Below are positions 18,815 through 29,288 of a stretch of 64,000 nucleotides of DNA, one piece after another (the stretch's first letter is position 1; each line of letters begins with the position of its first letter). This stretch comes from Bacteroidales bacterium (GTDB taxonomy: Bacteria > Bacteroidota > Bacteroidia > Bacteroidales > UBA932): the NCBI GenBank assembly GCA_029098505.1, contig JAQXOE010000024.1:1-64000 (forward strand), read 5' to 3'. A program made the translations under genes and the position numbers. Below the pieces are notes generated by a model. The model had not been told where the DNA came from, searched no databases, and saw only the letters and a list, made by a program, of their open reading frames with translations.

Positions 18815-20122
18815 ATGAAATATTACAGTACCAGAGACAAGGAGCGTAAGAACGCCTACTCCCTAAAAGAAGCGGCTTTTCTCGGGCTGGCGCCTGATGG
18901 AGGCCTGTTTATGCCGGAAAGCATACCGCAAGTAGATCTTGATGAAGTCCGAAGGCTTGCTGCACTTTCATATGCTGATCTGGCAATATACCTGGCCGGG
19001 CTCTTCTTCGGAAACGACATACCTGCAGAAAGCCTGGAGTCAATGATAAGGAATGCGTATGACTTCAACTGTCCCCTCCGCAAGCTTGAAGACGGGAAAT
19101 ACGTACTTGAACTGTTTCACGGTCCTACTGCAGCCTTCAAGGACTTCGGAGCCAGATTTATGGGCGGTATGCTCGGCCTGCTGTCCGAAAAAGACAGGAA
19201 ACTTACCGTACTCACAGCCACCTCTGGGGATACAGGCAGCGCAGTCGCTGCAGGTTTTCATAAAGTAAGGAGTATCAATGTGGTCGTTCTCTATCCTCAG
19301 GGCAAGGTCAGTCCTCTTCAAGAAGCCCAGATGACCACTTTGGGAGACAATATCCACCCAGTTTGCGTCAAAGGCAGCTTCGATGATTGCCAGGCCTTGG
19401 TCAAGGCAGTTTTCAATGATTATTCCTTCCGTCAGAATATTGACGTGACTTCCGCAAACTCCATCAACGTTCTCAGGTGGATACCCCAATCCTTCTACTA
19501 TTTCTACGCTTGGGCTCAGTGGTACAATGAAACGGGAAGAAAACGCCCTGACATCGTAGTACCAAGCGGAAATTACGGAAATCTCACAGCAGGAATGCTG
19601 GCCGAGGCAATGGGCCTTCCTGTTCACAGATTCGTTGCCGGAGCTAATGCCAATTCAGTTATTCCTGACTATTTGGAAAGCGGAGTCTATGCTCCGAGGC
19701 CTTCAATCAGAACCGTAGCCAATGCAATGGATGTCGGTGCTCCGAGCAATTATGAAAGGATGATGTACCTGTATGACAATGATTTCTACAAACTGAACGG
19801 CAAACTCAGCGCATACTCTTACTCTGACGAATGGATTAAGGAAGCTATTAGGAAGATTCACAAGAAGTACGGCTTCATCTCCGACCCTCATGCTGCGGTG
19901 GGCTATTTGAGTCTGGAGGCTTCAAATGCCGAGGGTTTCTATCTCGCGACTGCACATTGTGCCAAATTCTCTGAAGTGATAAAGGAGGCAATAGGTCTTG
20001 AAGTCGAGCTTCCGGAGCAGCTTGCCCAATTGACCGGAAAAGAAAAGAGCTACATTATTATGGACAATGATTGCAAGGCCCTCGAGCAGTACATCAGTAA
20101 GCTTGTAAAGAAGAAGGTTTGA
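18815..20122 (+). CDS. thrC: Threonine synthase
   Basis: MKYYSTRD, LAPDGGLFMPE, HGPTAAFKDFGARFM (PLP Lys), TATSGDTGSAVA. Confidence 0.95.
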   Translation: MKYYSTRDKERKNAYSLKEAAFLGLAPDGGLFMPESIPQVDLDEVRRLAALSYADLAIYLAGLFFGNDIPAESLESMIRNAYDFNCPLRKLEDGKYVLELFHGPTAAFKDFGARFMGGMLGLLSEKDRKLTVLTATSGDTGSAVAAGFHKVRSINVVVLYPQGKVSPLQEAQMTTLGDNIHPVCVKGSFDDCQALVKAVFNDYSFRQNIDVTSANSINVLRWIPQSFYYFYAWAQWYNETGRKRPDIVVPSGNYGNLTAGMLAEAMGLPVHRFVAGANANSVIPDYLESGVYAPRPSIRTVANAMDVGAPSNYERMMYLYDNDFYKLNGKLSAYSYSDEWIKEAIRKIHKKYGFISDPHAAVGYLSLEASNAEGFYLATAHCAKFSEVIKEAIGLEVELPEQLAQLTGKEKSYIIMDNDCKALEQYISKLVKKKV

Positions 20123-20181
20123 CCGTCCTCCACCATTGACAGCCATCATTGTTTCAGCAGATTCCTTACCTTTGCAGTATT

Positions 20182-21375
20182 ATGACAATATCGGAAAGAG
20201 CACAAAATATGCCCAGTTCTCCTATCAGGAAACTGGCGAAATATGCGGATGCCGCGAAGCGCAACGGCATTAAGGTTTATCACTTGAATATTGGACAGCC
20301 TGATATTAAAACCCCTGAGTGCGCATTGGAGGCTATCAGAACCATTGACAGAGATATATTGGAGTACAGTCCTTCTCAAGGCTACAAAAGCCTGAGAACC
20401 AAGCTGGTAGCCTATTATGCCGAATACGGCATTGACCTGAGTCCAGATGAGATAATCATTACCGCCGGAGGCTCAGAGGCCGTACAGTTCGCCTATATGG
20501 CCTGTCTCAACCCAGGAGACGAGATTATCGTTACCGACCCTTCCTATGCCAATTATATGGCCTTTGCCATCAGTGCCGGAGCTGTTGTAAAGTCAGTAAA
20601 GACCAATATAGAAGACGGATTCAGGCTACCTCCAGTCGAGGAATTCGAGAAGCAGATAACGGAAAAAACCAAGGCTATTCTGATTTGCAACCCGAACAAC
20701 CCTACCGGCTATCTCTATACAAAGAATGAGATGGCCCAGATAAGGGATATCGTAAAGAAACACGACTTGTACCTGTTTTCGGATGAGGTATACCGTGAAT
20801 TCATTTATACAAAGCAACCCTACATCTCGGCATGCCATTTGGAGGGAATAGAAAACAACGTCATTCTGATTGATTCAGTATCAAAGAGATACTCGGAATG
20901 CGGCATCAGAATAGGTGCTCTCATCACCAAGAACAAAGAAGTCAGAAATGCCGTAATGAAATTCTGCCAGGCGCGACTTAGTCCGCCTCTTGTCGGGCAG
21001 TTGATTGCCGAGGCCTCATTGAGTACGCCGCAGGAATATATGGATCAGGTATATGACGAGTATCTTGAGCGCAGAAATTTCTTAATCAACGAGCTCAATA
21101 AGATAGACGGTGTATTCTCACCCACACCAATGGGGGCCTTCTACACTATGGTCCAACTGCCTGTGGATGATGCCGAAAAGTTCTGTCAATGGTGCTTGAC
21201 TGACTTTTCATACGAAGGGCAGACCGTTATGATGGCTCCGGGAGCCGGTTTTTATACCGATCCGGAGGAGGGCAAGAACCAAGTCAGAATGGCCTATGTC
21301 CTGAATAAGGAAGATTTGGGAAATGCAATGAAGGTGCTGAAAAAGGCACTTGAAGAATACAACAAAGCATTATGA
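20182..21375 (+). CDS. Pyridoxal-phosphate aminotransferase class I/II (aspartate aminotransferase-like)
   Basis: PSSPIRKLAKYADAAK, HLNIGQPDIKTP, NPNNPTGYLYTKNEM, SVSKRYSECGIRIGAL. Confidence 0.9.
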   Translation: MTISERAQNMPSSPIRKLAKYADAAKRNGIKVYHLNIGQPDIKTPECALEAIRTIDRDILEYSPSQGYKSLRTKLVAYYAEYGIDLSPDEIIITAGGSEAVQFAYMACLNPGDEIIVTDPSYANYMAFAISAGAVVKSVKTNIEDGFRLPPVEEFEKQITEKTKAILICNPNNPTGYLYTKNEMAQIRDIVKKHDLYLFSDEVYREFIYTKQPYISACHLEGIENNVILIDSVSKRYSECGIRIGALITKNKEVRNAVMKFCQARLSPPLVGQLIAEASLSTPQEYMDQVYDEYLERRNFLINELNKIDGVFSPTPMGAFYTMVQLPVDDAEKFCQWCLTDFSYEGQTVMMAPGAGFYTDPEEGKNQVRMAYVLNKEDLGNAMKVLKKALEEYNKAL

Positions 21376-22325
21376 AGAAGTTTTTGAGAATCCTCGCCAT
21401 TGTGGCAGCCGTATTGGCCGCAGCCTGTGTCTTTGTAGGCATATATATGTGCAATTATGCCCTGCTCCCGGAAGAGCACGGCAATGAGATTGAGGCAGAC
21501 CGCGCCAAAATCGACCAGAAGTATCCCGGCCTTATCGCCTGGTATGACGATCTTCACGAAAACGGATACTTCCGTGATACTACCATCATTGGAGAGAACG
21601 GATACAAACTACACGCAGTCTATTCAGCCGCAGCCCAGCCGGAAACAGCCAATGGTACAGCTGTTGTCGTTCACGGTTACACGGACAACCACCTGTGTTT
21701 CCTGAACCTTGTCCGAATGTACAGGGATGAACTGAACTACAATGTAATGGTCCCTGATCTCCATTACCACGGCTATTCTGAAGGCCGGGCAATACAGATG
21801 GGATGGCTGGACAGACTTGATGTGAAAAGGTGGACAGAGCTTGCCCACGAGATATGGGATGACGACTTTATGCTTGTCCACGGAGTGTCAATGGGTGCTG
21901 CTACGACTATGATGCTCAGTGGGGAGGAACTTCCAGACTATATCAAGGCCTTTGTTGAGGATTGCGGATACAGTTCCGTTTGGAACCAGTTCGCCCATAA
22001 TCTCAAGGATATCTTCAATCTCCCTCCATTCCCCGTCCTCCACAGCGCCAGCCTGATTTGCCGCATCAAGTACGGCTGGGGATTCAAGGAAGCATCGGCA
22101 GTGAAACAGCTTGCAAAGTGCGAACGTCCAATGCTCTTTATTCACGGTGGCAATGACGATTTCGTCCCGACTGATGACATATATGACAATTACGAAGCCA
22201 AAGTCAAGGGCTACAAGGAGATGTGGATTGCTCCGGGTTCCGAGCACGCAGAATCATACAGGGACTACCCGGAAGAGTACACTGCGCATGTACGTGATTT
22301 CCTTGCCAGGGTCAAGGCAATGTAA
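21372..22325 (+). CDS. Alpha/beta hydrolase (membrane-anchored, S9-like)
   Basis: N-terminal TM; VVVHGYTDNH, HGVSMGAATTM nucleophile elbow, FIHGGNDDFVP, PGSEHAES. Confidence 0.85.
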   Translation: MKKFLRILAIVAAVLAAACVFVGIYMCNYALLPEEHGNEIEADRAKIDQKYPGLIAWYDDLHENGYFRDTTIIGENGYKLHAVYSAAAQPETANGTAVVVHGYTDNHLCFLNLVRMYRDELNYNVMVPDLHYHGYSEGRAIQMGWLDRLDVKRWTELAHEIWDDDFMLVHGVSMGAATTMMLSGEELPDYIKAFVEDCGYSSVWNQFAHNLKDIFNLPPFPVLHSASLICRIKYGWGFKEASAVKQLAKCERPMLFIHGGNDDFVPTDDIYDNYEAKVKGYKEMWIAPGSEHAESYRDYPEEYTAHVRDFLARVKAM

Positions 22326-22409
22326 CTGCAATGCAAATACGTCGTATTGTCGTTTATGACTAATTAGGTCAAGTGGCTGGAATTGTGGTTGTTAAGAGTC
22401 TGGCTAATG

Positions 22410-22444
22410 AAAAAAGCCTTGCAGAAAAATCTACAAGGCTTTTG
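22410..22444 (-). terminator. Rho-independent terminator downstream of tRNA-Ala
   Basis: AAAAGCCTTG-N12-CAAGGCTTTT; T-tract on the minus strand. Confidence 0.8.
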
Positions 22445-22447
22445 GAG

Positions 22448-22520
22448 TGGAGATAAGGAGATTCGAACTCCTGACCCCCTGCTTGCAAAGCAGGTGCTCT
22501 ACCAACTGAGCTATACCCCC
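22448..22520 (-). tRNA. tRNA-Ala (TGC)
   Basis: GGGGGTATAGCTCAGTTGGTAGAGCACCTGCTTTGCAAGCAGGGGGTCAGGAGTTCGAATCTCCTTATCTCCA folds as a cloverleaf; anticodon TGC; CCA not encoded. Confidence 0.95.
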
Positions 22521-22614
22521 GATTGCGAGTGCAAATATATGAAGTTTTTTTGGATTCACACATTTTTTTTGAACAAAATCGTTTTTTATCCTTTTTTCGT
22601 AAATTTGCAAGGTT

Positions 22615-23034
22615 ATGGAATACGATTTACAGAGATTCAAAGCTGCGCAGAACGAGGGCAACGCCTACAAGAACGCGCTTAAGGAAATAGGAAACGGTCA
22701 GAAGGAAGGTCACTGGATGTGGTATATTTTTCCCCAACTCAGAGGATTGGGAAAATCGGACAGGGCGATGTACTATGGCATAATAGGCAAGGGCGAGGCC
22801 AAGGCCTATCTAGCAGACAGGCAGTTGGGCAGCAGGCTGAGGGAGATTTGTAACTCAGTGCTTCAAGTCAGGGGCAAGTCTGCAGTTGAAATTTTCGGTC
22901 CAGCGGATGCAGTGAAACTGAGGTCTTCTATGACTCTGTTCTATATTGTTTCCGGAAAAGAAGAAATATTCAGAAAGGTTTTGGCCAAGTACTTCGATGA
23001 GAAACTTGACAAGAAAACCATTGAAATGCTATAA
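22615..23034 (+). CDS. DUF1810 family protein
   Basis: YDLQRFKAAQNE, GHWMWYIFPQLRGLGKSDRAMYYGI. Confidence 0.85.
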   Translation: MEYDLQRFKAAQNEGNAYKNALKEIGNGQKEGHWMWYIFPQLRGLGKSDRAMYYGIIGKGEAKAYLADRQLGSRLREICNSVLQVRGKSAVEIFGPADAVKLRSSMTLFYIVSGKEEIFRKVLAKYFDEKLDKKTIEML

Positions 23035-23050
23035 AAAGAGAAACGGAATT

Positions 23051-24304
23051 ATGAGATACTCCACCGCACTGACGGTTCTCATCCTTTCCCTTTCATTGCT
23101 GCTTATCGGTTCCTGCAGGAGCAGGGGGCACAATCAGGAGGAAGCGCAGACTGTCAACGATTCTATACCTCCACTCGGATTTTGGGAAGAGGACTACGAT
23201 ATTACTGAGGGCAATGTTAAGAATGGGGACACTTTTTCCGGACTTATGGGCCGTTTGGGAATGGAGACGTCCCGAGCCATTGCCTTGGCAAATGCCTGCG
23301 ATTCCTGTTTCGATGTCAGGAAACTGAGGGCCGGCAACAGCATCAAAGCATATTCCGACAGCGTCAGCGGCAAGCTGGAATATGCAGTATATTCAGTTGA
23401 CAAGACTCATCAGATAATTTTCAGTTGTGGAGATTCGCTTGGTGTCTGGACTTATACGAAACCGATAGAGACTCACAGGAAGTACACAGATGTGACAATC
23501 AGTTCATCTCTATGGAACGATATGAGCGCATCAGGCTCCTCTCCCCTGCTGATTCTCAGCCTCTCCGATGTTTATGCCTGGACTGTGGATTTCTTCGGGC
23601 TCCAGAAGGATGACAGATTCCGCGTCATTTATCAGGAGAAGAGCTGTGAAGGCGAACTCATAGGCATAGACACCATTTACTTCGCAGCCTTCACAAGGGA
23701 AGGCAAGGACCTTTATGCGATTATGTACGACCAGGGAGACGGAGGCAATATTTACTGGGACGAGAAGGGAGGAAGTATGAGAAGGGCCTTCCTCAAGGCT
23801 CCACTTGAATTCAAGCGCATCTCATCCGGTTTCTCATATAAGAGAAAGCATCCTGTAACGGGCCAGATCAAGGCCCACACCGCCGTGGACTATGCAGCCC
23901 CGACAGGTACGCCGGTGGTTTCAATCGGTGACGGCACCGTCATCAGCGTCGGTTGGGCCGGAGGCGGTGGCAATACCGTCAAAATTCGCCACAACAGCGA
24001 ATATGTCACCAGCTATATGCATCTTTCCAAGTATGCTTCGGGTATAAAGAACGGTGTCAGGGTGAGTCAGGGTCAGGTTATTGGCTATGTCGGAGCAACA
24101 GGTACTGCAACAGGCCCACATCTGGATTTCAGGGTTTACAAGAATGGAACTGCCATCAATCCTCTAACGATGGATTCTCCTTCCGCCGAACCAATCAAGG
24201 AAGAGAATCTTGCAGCCCTTGACTCGGTTTTCGTCATCTACAAGGCTGAACTTGACAGCCTTACGGCTCTTGGAGACAATGTACAGAGTAATACCGTTCT
24301 ATGA
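23051..24304 (+). CDS. M23-family peptidoglycan metallopeptidase, lipoprotein
   Basis: Lipobox LLIGSCRS; RISSGFSYKRKHPVTGQIKAHTAVDYAAPTGTPV, TGPHLDFRVYKNG (HxH) motifs. Confidence 0.92.
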   Translation: MRYSTALTVLILSLSLLLIGSCRSRGHNQEEAQTVNDSIPPLGFWEEDYDITEGNVKNGDTFSGLMGRLGMETSRAIALANACDSCFDVRKLRAGNSIKAYSDSVSGKLEYAVYSVDKTHQIIFSCGDSLGVWTYTKPIETHRKYTDVTISSSLWNDMSASGSSPLLILSLSDVYAWTVDFFGLQKDDRFRVIYQEKSCEGELIGIDTIYFAAFTREGKDLYAIMYDQGDGGNIYWDEKGGSMRRAFLKAPLEFKRISSGFSYKRKHPVTGQIKAHTAVDYAAPTGTPVVSIGDGTVISVGWAGGGGNTVKIRHNSEYVTSYMHLSKYASGIKNGVRVSQGQVIGYVGATGTATGPHLDFRVYKNGTAINPLTMDSPSAEPIKEENLAALDSVFVIYKAELDSLTALGDNVQSNTVL

Positions 24305-25005
24305 TGAACATTGAGCCTATAGCCTTTTTCAAATCTCCGTTCAAAACAAAGTTCGGCATCCCGCGCCAAAGCGGTGTCGTTGAGACGCTGCGCGGGGAAA
24401 TCCGATTTACTGAGAAGTACAGGAGGACGGAGGCTGTTAAGGGATTGGAAAGTTTTGACTATCTTTGGTTGATTTGGGGCTTTTCTGCCAATGCCAGGAG
24501 CAAGGGAGATTGGAAGCCGGTAGTCAGGCCACCCCGCCTCGGGGGCAATGCCACTATGGGAGTATTTGCCACGCGCTCCCCTTTCAGGCCGAATCCACTG
24601 GGCTTGTCCAGCGTCCGGATTGAAAAGATATGTATGGAAGGAAGCGATGCACCTCTGATTCAAGTCAGTGGAGCGGACTTGATGGACGGCACCCCAATCT
24701 ATGATATCAAACCTTATATCCCCTATAGTGATGCCCATCCGGAAGCCTCTGGCGGCTTTACCGACAGCTCTGAATGGACTGAAAAAGAGCTTTATATTGA
24801 AGCAGGAGTGATGGATGAATTGCAGAAGAGCCTCAATGCAGAAGACATTGAGACTCTAAAAAAGATTCTTGCACAGGATCCCCGGCCTCATTATCAGAAA
24901 GCCGGAGACAGGGTTTATGGTATGGAATTCAAGGAGTATGATATTCACTTCTGCGCAGAAGGAAAAGGCATCAGGCTTCTTGATATCACAGTATCCAACA
25001 AGTAG
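24301..25005 (+). CDS. TrmO/TsaA-like tRNA (t6A37) methyltransferase
   Basis: PIAFFKSPFKTKFGIPRQ, GVFATRSPFRPNPLGLSSVRIE, DLMDGTPIYDIKPYIPYSD. Confidence 0.9.
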   Translation: MMNIEPIAFFKSPFKTKFGIPRQSGVVETLRGEIRFTEKYRRTEAVKGLESFDYLWLIWGFSANARSKGDWKPVVRPPRLGGNATMGVFATRSPFRPNPLGLSSVRIEKICMEGSDAPLIQVSGADLMDGTPIYDIKPYIPYSDAHPEASGGFTDSSEWTEKELYIEAGVMDELQKSLNAEDIETLKKILAQDPRPHYQKAGDRVYGMEFKEYDIHFCAEGKGIRLLDITVSNK

Positions 25006-25008
25006 GGA

Positions 25009-26190
25009 CTAAAGCAGTACTGCAGTGAGTTCCGCGAGAGCCATATTGTAGTCTTTTTCGGCCTCCAATGTCTCCAACAGATTCTCATAGTATAGATCAA
25101 GCTCACTTATGTACTCAATCAAGGAGATTTCGCCCTGTTGTCTGGCTTTCTTAAGCAGTTCCCTGTTATCCGAGGTATCAAGTGCGGCTCTGTAACCCTC
25201 TGCAATAGACTTGAGAGCAGAAGCCTCATCATACAGCGACAGCAATTGGAAGTAGAAAGCCTGAATGGTCTCATCCTTGCGCATCTTCGCAGCAGTATAT
25301 TTGGCCTTGGATTGCTTGACCTTGTTCGAATTGCTCCATAGAGGGATGGATACGCTGAAGGTCAAACCCCTATATGCTTCAGGCTTAGCGACTTCAGCCA
25401 TATACCCTATTGAGAGTCCAGGGACCCAGGCACTCCTGTTTATCTTCAGCTCCGCCTCGCTTACATCAATATTGCTCTTTGCATAATTGACAGCAGGACT
25501 TTCGGCAGAGGCATAATCAAAAAAGGAATCAAAATCCGGAGAAAGAGGGCTCATCCCAAGCGAATCGAAACCAGTCAGGCTAAGGCTTGGTTCCTGTCCT
25601 CCATTCAGGCTTTTGAGCAGTGTCTGAGCCTTTTTCTTGCCCAAACGGGCCTTTTCCAATTGCCCTTTGATATCAGTATGGTGAAGCATAGCATTGTTCA
25701 TCTCCAAGGCTGAGGATTCACCTAATTCCAGAGCTCTCTCGTACGCATCCACAAGGGTCCGGGCATTTGAAAGATGAAACGAAAGTTCCTGTTCCAGGGC
25801 ATTGTAATAGACGAGTTCTATGCAGGCCTTCTCCGCCTCGAGCAGTACATCCTGACGCATTGCCTTATATTCCAGCGATGCAAGGGCATTCTTGCCGGAG
25901 CTAAGGTTTGAGCGTTGACCGCTGAGCAAAGCGAAATCAATGCTTTGGGAAATGGCGAAATCGTGGCGGCGAGCGTTGTCATTGCCCCAAAGATAGTTGA
26001 ATTCAATCTCGGGATCGGGAAGGAGGGCTGCCTCTTTGTTTTCGAGGAACATCGCTTCCTGCTCGAGTCTTGCACTCTTGAGAGTCGGATTATTCCTCTC
26101 AATCTCGCCGAGCACCCTCTCCAGAGGAGTCTGCGCTGCCAGCGCAATGCCGCAAAATGCGAGTGCGGCCGTCAATATTGTCCTAAGCAT
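25009..26190 (-). CDS. TolC-family outer membrane efflux protein
   Basis: TolC/OEP helical repeats; adjacent to RND pump; signal peptide AALAFCGIALAAQ. Confidence 0.85.
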   Translation of the reverse strand: MLRTILTAALAFCGIALAAQTPLERVLGEIERNNPTLKSARLEQEAMFLENKEAALLPDPEIEFNYLWGNDNARRHDFAISQSIDFALLSGQRSNLSSGKNALASLEYKAMRQDVLLEAEKACIELVYYNALEQELSFHLSNARTLVDAYERALELGESSALEMNNAMLHHTDIKGQLEKARLGKKKAQTLLKSLNGGQEPSLSLTGFDSLGMSPLSPDFDSFFDYASAESPAVNYAKSNIDVSEAELKINRSAWVPGLSIGYMAEVAKPEAYRGLTFSVSIPLWSNSNKVKQSKAKYTAAKMRKDETIQAFYFQLLSLYDEASALKSIAEGYRAALDTSDNRELLKKARQQGEISLIEYISELDLYYENLLETLEAEKDYNMALAELTAVLL

Positions 26191-29100
26191 CTTTGTTCCT
26201 GGTGATTAGTATATACATTATTGGGATGATGTAAGCGTTCAATATCGTAGAAGTCACAAGGCCTCCGAGTATTACCTTGGCCATTGGCGACTGGATTTCA
26301 TTGCCCGGAAGCGAGCCTCCGAGGGCAAGAGGAAGCAGTGCGAGTGCAGATGTGATGGCGGTCATCAGTATAGGATTGAGGCGGTCGAGTGAGCCTGCGC
26401 GTACGCTGTCCATCAGGTTGCAACCATCGGCACGGAGAGCATTGTACCTGTCAATCAGCAGCATACCATTTCTGGTGGCAATGCCGAAAAGGGAGATGAA
26501 ACCTATGATGGCCGGAATACTCAAAAGGCTGTCCGTCAGATAGATACCGAAAACACCTCCGATGAGGGCAAGAGGGAGGTTCAAGAGGACTACCAAGGTT
26601 TGCTTCGTATTATTGAATTCTCCGAAAAGCAGGATGAAAATCAGGATAATCGAAATAATTGTAAGGAGGAAGATGGTGCGTGATGCACTCTCTTCGGATT
26701 CAAACTGTCCGCCGTATTCGATGTGATAGCCTTCGGGCAGTTCGATGTTCTCGTCAATGAGCTTTTCTATGGCATTAACAGCGTGTCTGAGTTCACCGCC
26801 CACCACATTGCAGGAAATCACCAGTTTTCTGGAAACATTCTCCCTGTTGATGGTATTCGGTCCTGAAGCAGATCTGACATCAGCAAGATAGGAAAGAGGC
26901 ACCATACCATTCTCACCTTTGATATTGACATCCACCAAAAGGTCTTCTATGGCCTCTTTCGAAGTTCTTTCAGCGTCCTCGACCTTCAGTGTCAGGTCAA
27001 AAGCCCTGTTGCCCTCATAGACCTGGGATACCACCTGTCCTTGGAGCAGGACCTCCACCATTTCGCGGAACTCGCTGAGTGTCACTCCGTAGCGGGCAAG
27101 CATTTCCCTTCGCGGCTCGATGACCAGTTCAGGTCTCTCGACCTGCTGCTCCACATTGAGGTCTGTAATGCCCTCAACCCCTGCGATTACGGTCTTTATC
27201 TGATTGCCAAGGGCATACATCTTATTGAGATCTGTGCCGAAGAGCTTTATGGCAATATTGGCCTGGGTGCCGGAGAGCATTGCATCAATCCTATGGGCAA
27301 TCGGGCCTCCGATTTCAATATTGACTCCCGGAAGGATTGAGAGCTTTTCACGGACCTCGGCCATAAAGTCTGCACGGGAGCGCTTTCCAAGCTCGAAAGG
27401 ACAGTCAAACTCGGAAGTATTGACCCCGAAAGAATGTTCCGCCAGTTCGGCGCGGCCCGTACGTCTGCACACATTCTTGATTTCAGGCACACTTAGCAGC
27501 AATATCTCCGCTTCGTGACCTATCCTGTCCGACTCTTCGAGGGATATGCCTGGAACGGTGCTGACAGAAACCGTGAGCGAGCCTTCATTGAAGGCAGGAA
27601 GGAAGCTGCGGCCGAGGGAGAAGAACATCACCAGGGCAACTGCCAGAAGAACAACAGTGCCTGAAAGAATTATCGCTTTGTGCCTCAATGCCCATTCGAG
27701 CGAGCGTTCATAGAGTTTTTTAAGTTTCAGTACGAGCCAAGCTTCCTTGTTTTCCTTTTCACCGTCCTTGGAGCCCTTCAGGAGATATGAGCACAACACA
27801 GGAGTCAAGGTAAGGGCAACAAGGGTGGAAGTAAAGAGCGAAATGACGAAGGAAATGCCAAGAGGTATCAGCATTCTGCCCTCAATTCCCGAGAGGAAAA
27901 AGAGAGGAAGGAAGCAGGCTACAATAATCAGGGTGGAATTCAGCATAGGCATACGTACCTCCTTCGATGCTTCGAAGACGGTTTCTATCACCGTTCTGCG
28001 CTTTTCCTTCGGTAAGAGCCTGTTCTGCCTCAGACGCTTGAACACATTCTCCACATCAACTATGGAGTCATCCACCAGGGATCCTATCGCTATGGCTATT
28101 CCTCCCAGAGTCATAGTATTCACGGACAGCCCGAGAAGTTTAATCACTATCAAGGTGATAATCACGGACATAGGTATGGATATCAAGGAAATGACCGTAG
28201 TCCTCCAGTTCATAAGGAAGATGAAGAGGACAATTATGACGAAGAAACTACCCTCAAGCAGGGATTTCTTTACATTGCTGATGGAATTTTGGATGAAATC
28301 AGCCTGTCGGAAGACCTGAGTATTGATGGAAACATCAGAAGGGATGGTCTTCTTGAGGTCATCAAGTGCCGATTCAATATTCTCTGTCAGCTCAATTGTG
28401 CTGGCATTAGGCTGCTTGGTAATGGCAAGGGTAACAGCCGCTTTTCCGTTTACCGATGCAACACCGAGTTTTGGAGTCTTGCTGCCTGTCTTGACTTCGG
28501 CAATATCATCAAGAGTTATAGGATAGCCCGATTCGGTCTGCTTGACCAGGGCCTTGCGCATCTCATCCAGACTGTCAGTAGATAGAAGGCCTCTGACTAT
28601 ATACTCATTGCCGTGCTGATATATTGTACCGCCGGGGGCATTGAGATTCATATCGTTGACGGCAGCGATTACCTCATCCATTGAGACGCCGTAATGCTTC
28701 ATCCTGGATGTCTTCAACTGGATTTGATACTCCTTGATATCACCGCCCATTACTGTAACCTGGGCCACACCACCTATTGACAAGAGGCGCTGCCTTATGT
28801 TCCAATCGGCTATGGTCCTGAGATCGGCCATAGAGGTACTCTCCGCCGTGAGTCCGACTATGAACATCTCACCAAGTATCGATGATTGAGGGCCAAGGGT
28901 CGGAGAGCCCACGGTTTCCGGCAATTCTTCGCTGATGACGGCCAATTTTTCGGAGACAATCTGTCTGGCCCTGTATATGTCCGTTCCCCAGTCAAACTCA
29001 ACCCAAACTGTGCAATAACCCGGGTTCGATGATGATCTCACCCTGCGCACGTCAGTCGCCCCGTTCAGGGCAGTCTCGATAGGAAAGGTGACCAGGCGTT

Positions 29101-29284
29101 CAACCTCTTCAGGAGCCATTCCTTCCGCCTCTGTCATCACTACTACAGTAGGGGCATTCAAATCGGGGAATACATCCACGTCCATAGTGGATGTGGAGTA
29201 GAATCCGGCTATCATTAGCAGCACTGCACAGACCAGGACAACTATCCTGTTGTCCAAGGCAAATCTGATTATTCTGTTGAGCAT
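26183..29284 (-). CDS. CusA/CzcA-family heavy-metal RND efflux pump
   Basis: MLNRIIRFALDNRIVVL, STMDVDVFPDLNAPTVVVMTEAEGMAPEEVE, GGIAIAIGSLVDDSIVDVENVFKRLR. Confidence 0.93.
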   Translation of the reverse strand: MLNRIIRFALDNRIVVLVCAVLLMIAGFYSTSTMDVDVFPDLNAPTVVVMTEAEGMAPEEVERLVTFPIETALNGATDVRRVRSSSNPGYCTVWVEFDWGTDIYRARQIVSEKLAVISEELPETVGSPTLGPQSSILGEMFIVGLTAESTSMADLRTIADWNIRQRLLSIGGVAQVTVMGGDIKEYQIQLKTSRMKHYGVSMDEVIAAVNDMNLNAPGGTIYQHGNEYIVRGLLSTDSLDEMRKALVKQTESGYPITLDDIAEVKTGSKTPKLGVASVNGKAAVTLAITKQPNASTIELTENIESALDDLKKTIPSDVSINTQVFRQADFIQNSISNVKKSLLEGSFFVIIVLFIFLMNWRTTVISLISIPMSVIITLIVIKLLGLSVNTMTLGGIAIAIGSLVDDSIVDVENVFKRLRQNRLLPKEKRRTVIETVFEASKEVRMPMLNSTLIIVACFLPLFFLSGIEGRMLIPLGISFVISLFTSTLVALTLTPVLCSYLLKGSKDGEKENKEAWLVLKLKKLYERSLEWALRHKAIILSGTVVLLAVALVMFFSLGRSFLPAFNEGSLTVSVSTVPGISLEESDRIGHEAEILLLSVPEIKNVCRRTGRAELAEHSFGVNTSEFDCPFELGKRSRADFMAEVREKLSILPGVNIEIGGPIAHRIDAMLSGTQANIAIKLFGTDLNKMYALGNQIKTVIAGVEGITDLNVEQQVERPELVIEPRREMLARYGVTLSEFREMVEVLLQGQVVSQVYEGNRAFDLTLKVEDAERTSKEAIEDLLVDVNIKGENGMVPLSYLADVRSASGPNTINRENVSRKLVISCNVVGGELRHAVNAIEKLIDENIELPEGYHIEYGGQFESEESASRTIFLLTIISIILIFILLFGEFNNTKQTLVVLLNLPLALIGGVFGIYLTDSLLSIPAIIGFISLFGIATRNGMLLIDRYNALRADGCNLMDSVRAGSLDRLNPILMTAITSALALLPLALGGSLPGNEIQSPMAKVILGGLVTSTILNAYIIPIMYILITRNKDA

Positions 29285-29288
29285 AGCA

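Noticed and set aside
27747-28319. 190-aa plus-strand ORF antisense to the RND pump
   Set aside because: Shadow ORF opposite a strongly conserved CusA/CzcA coding frame.
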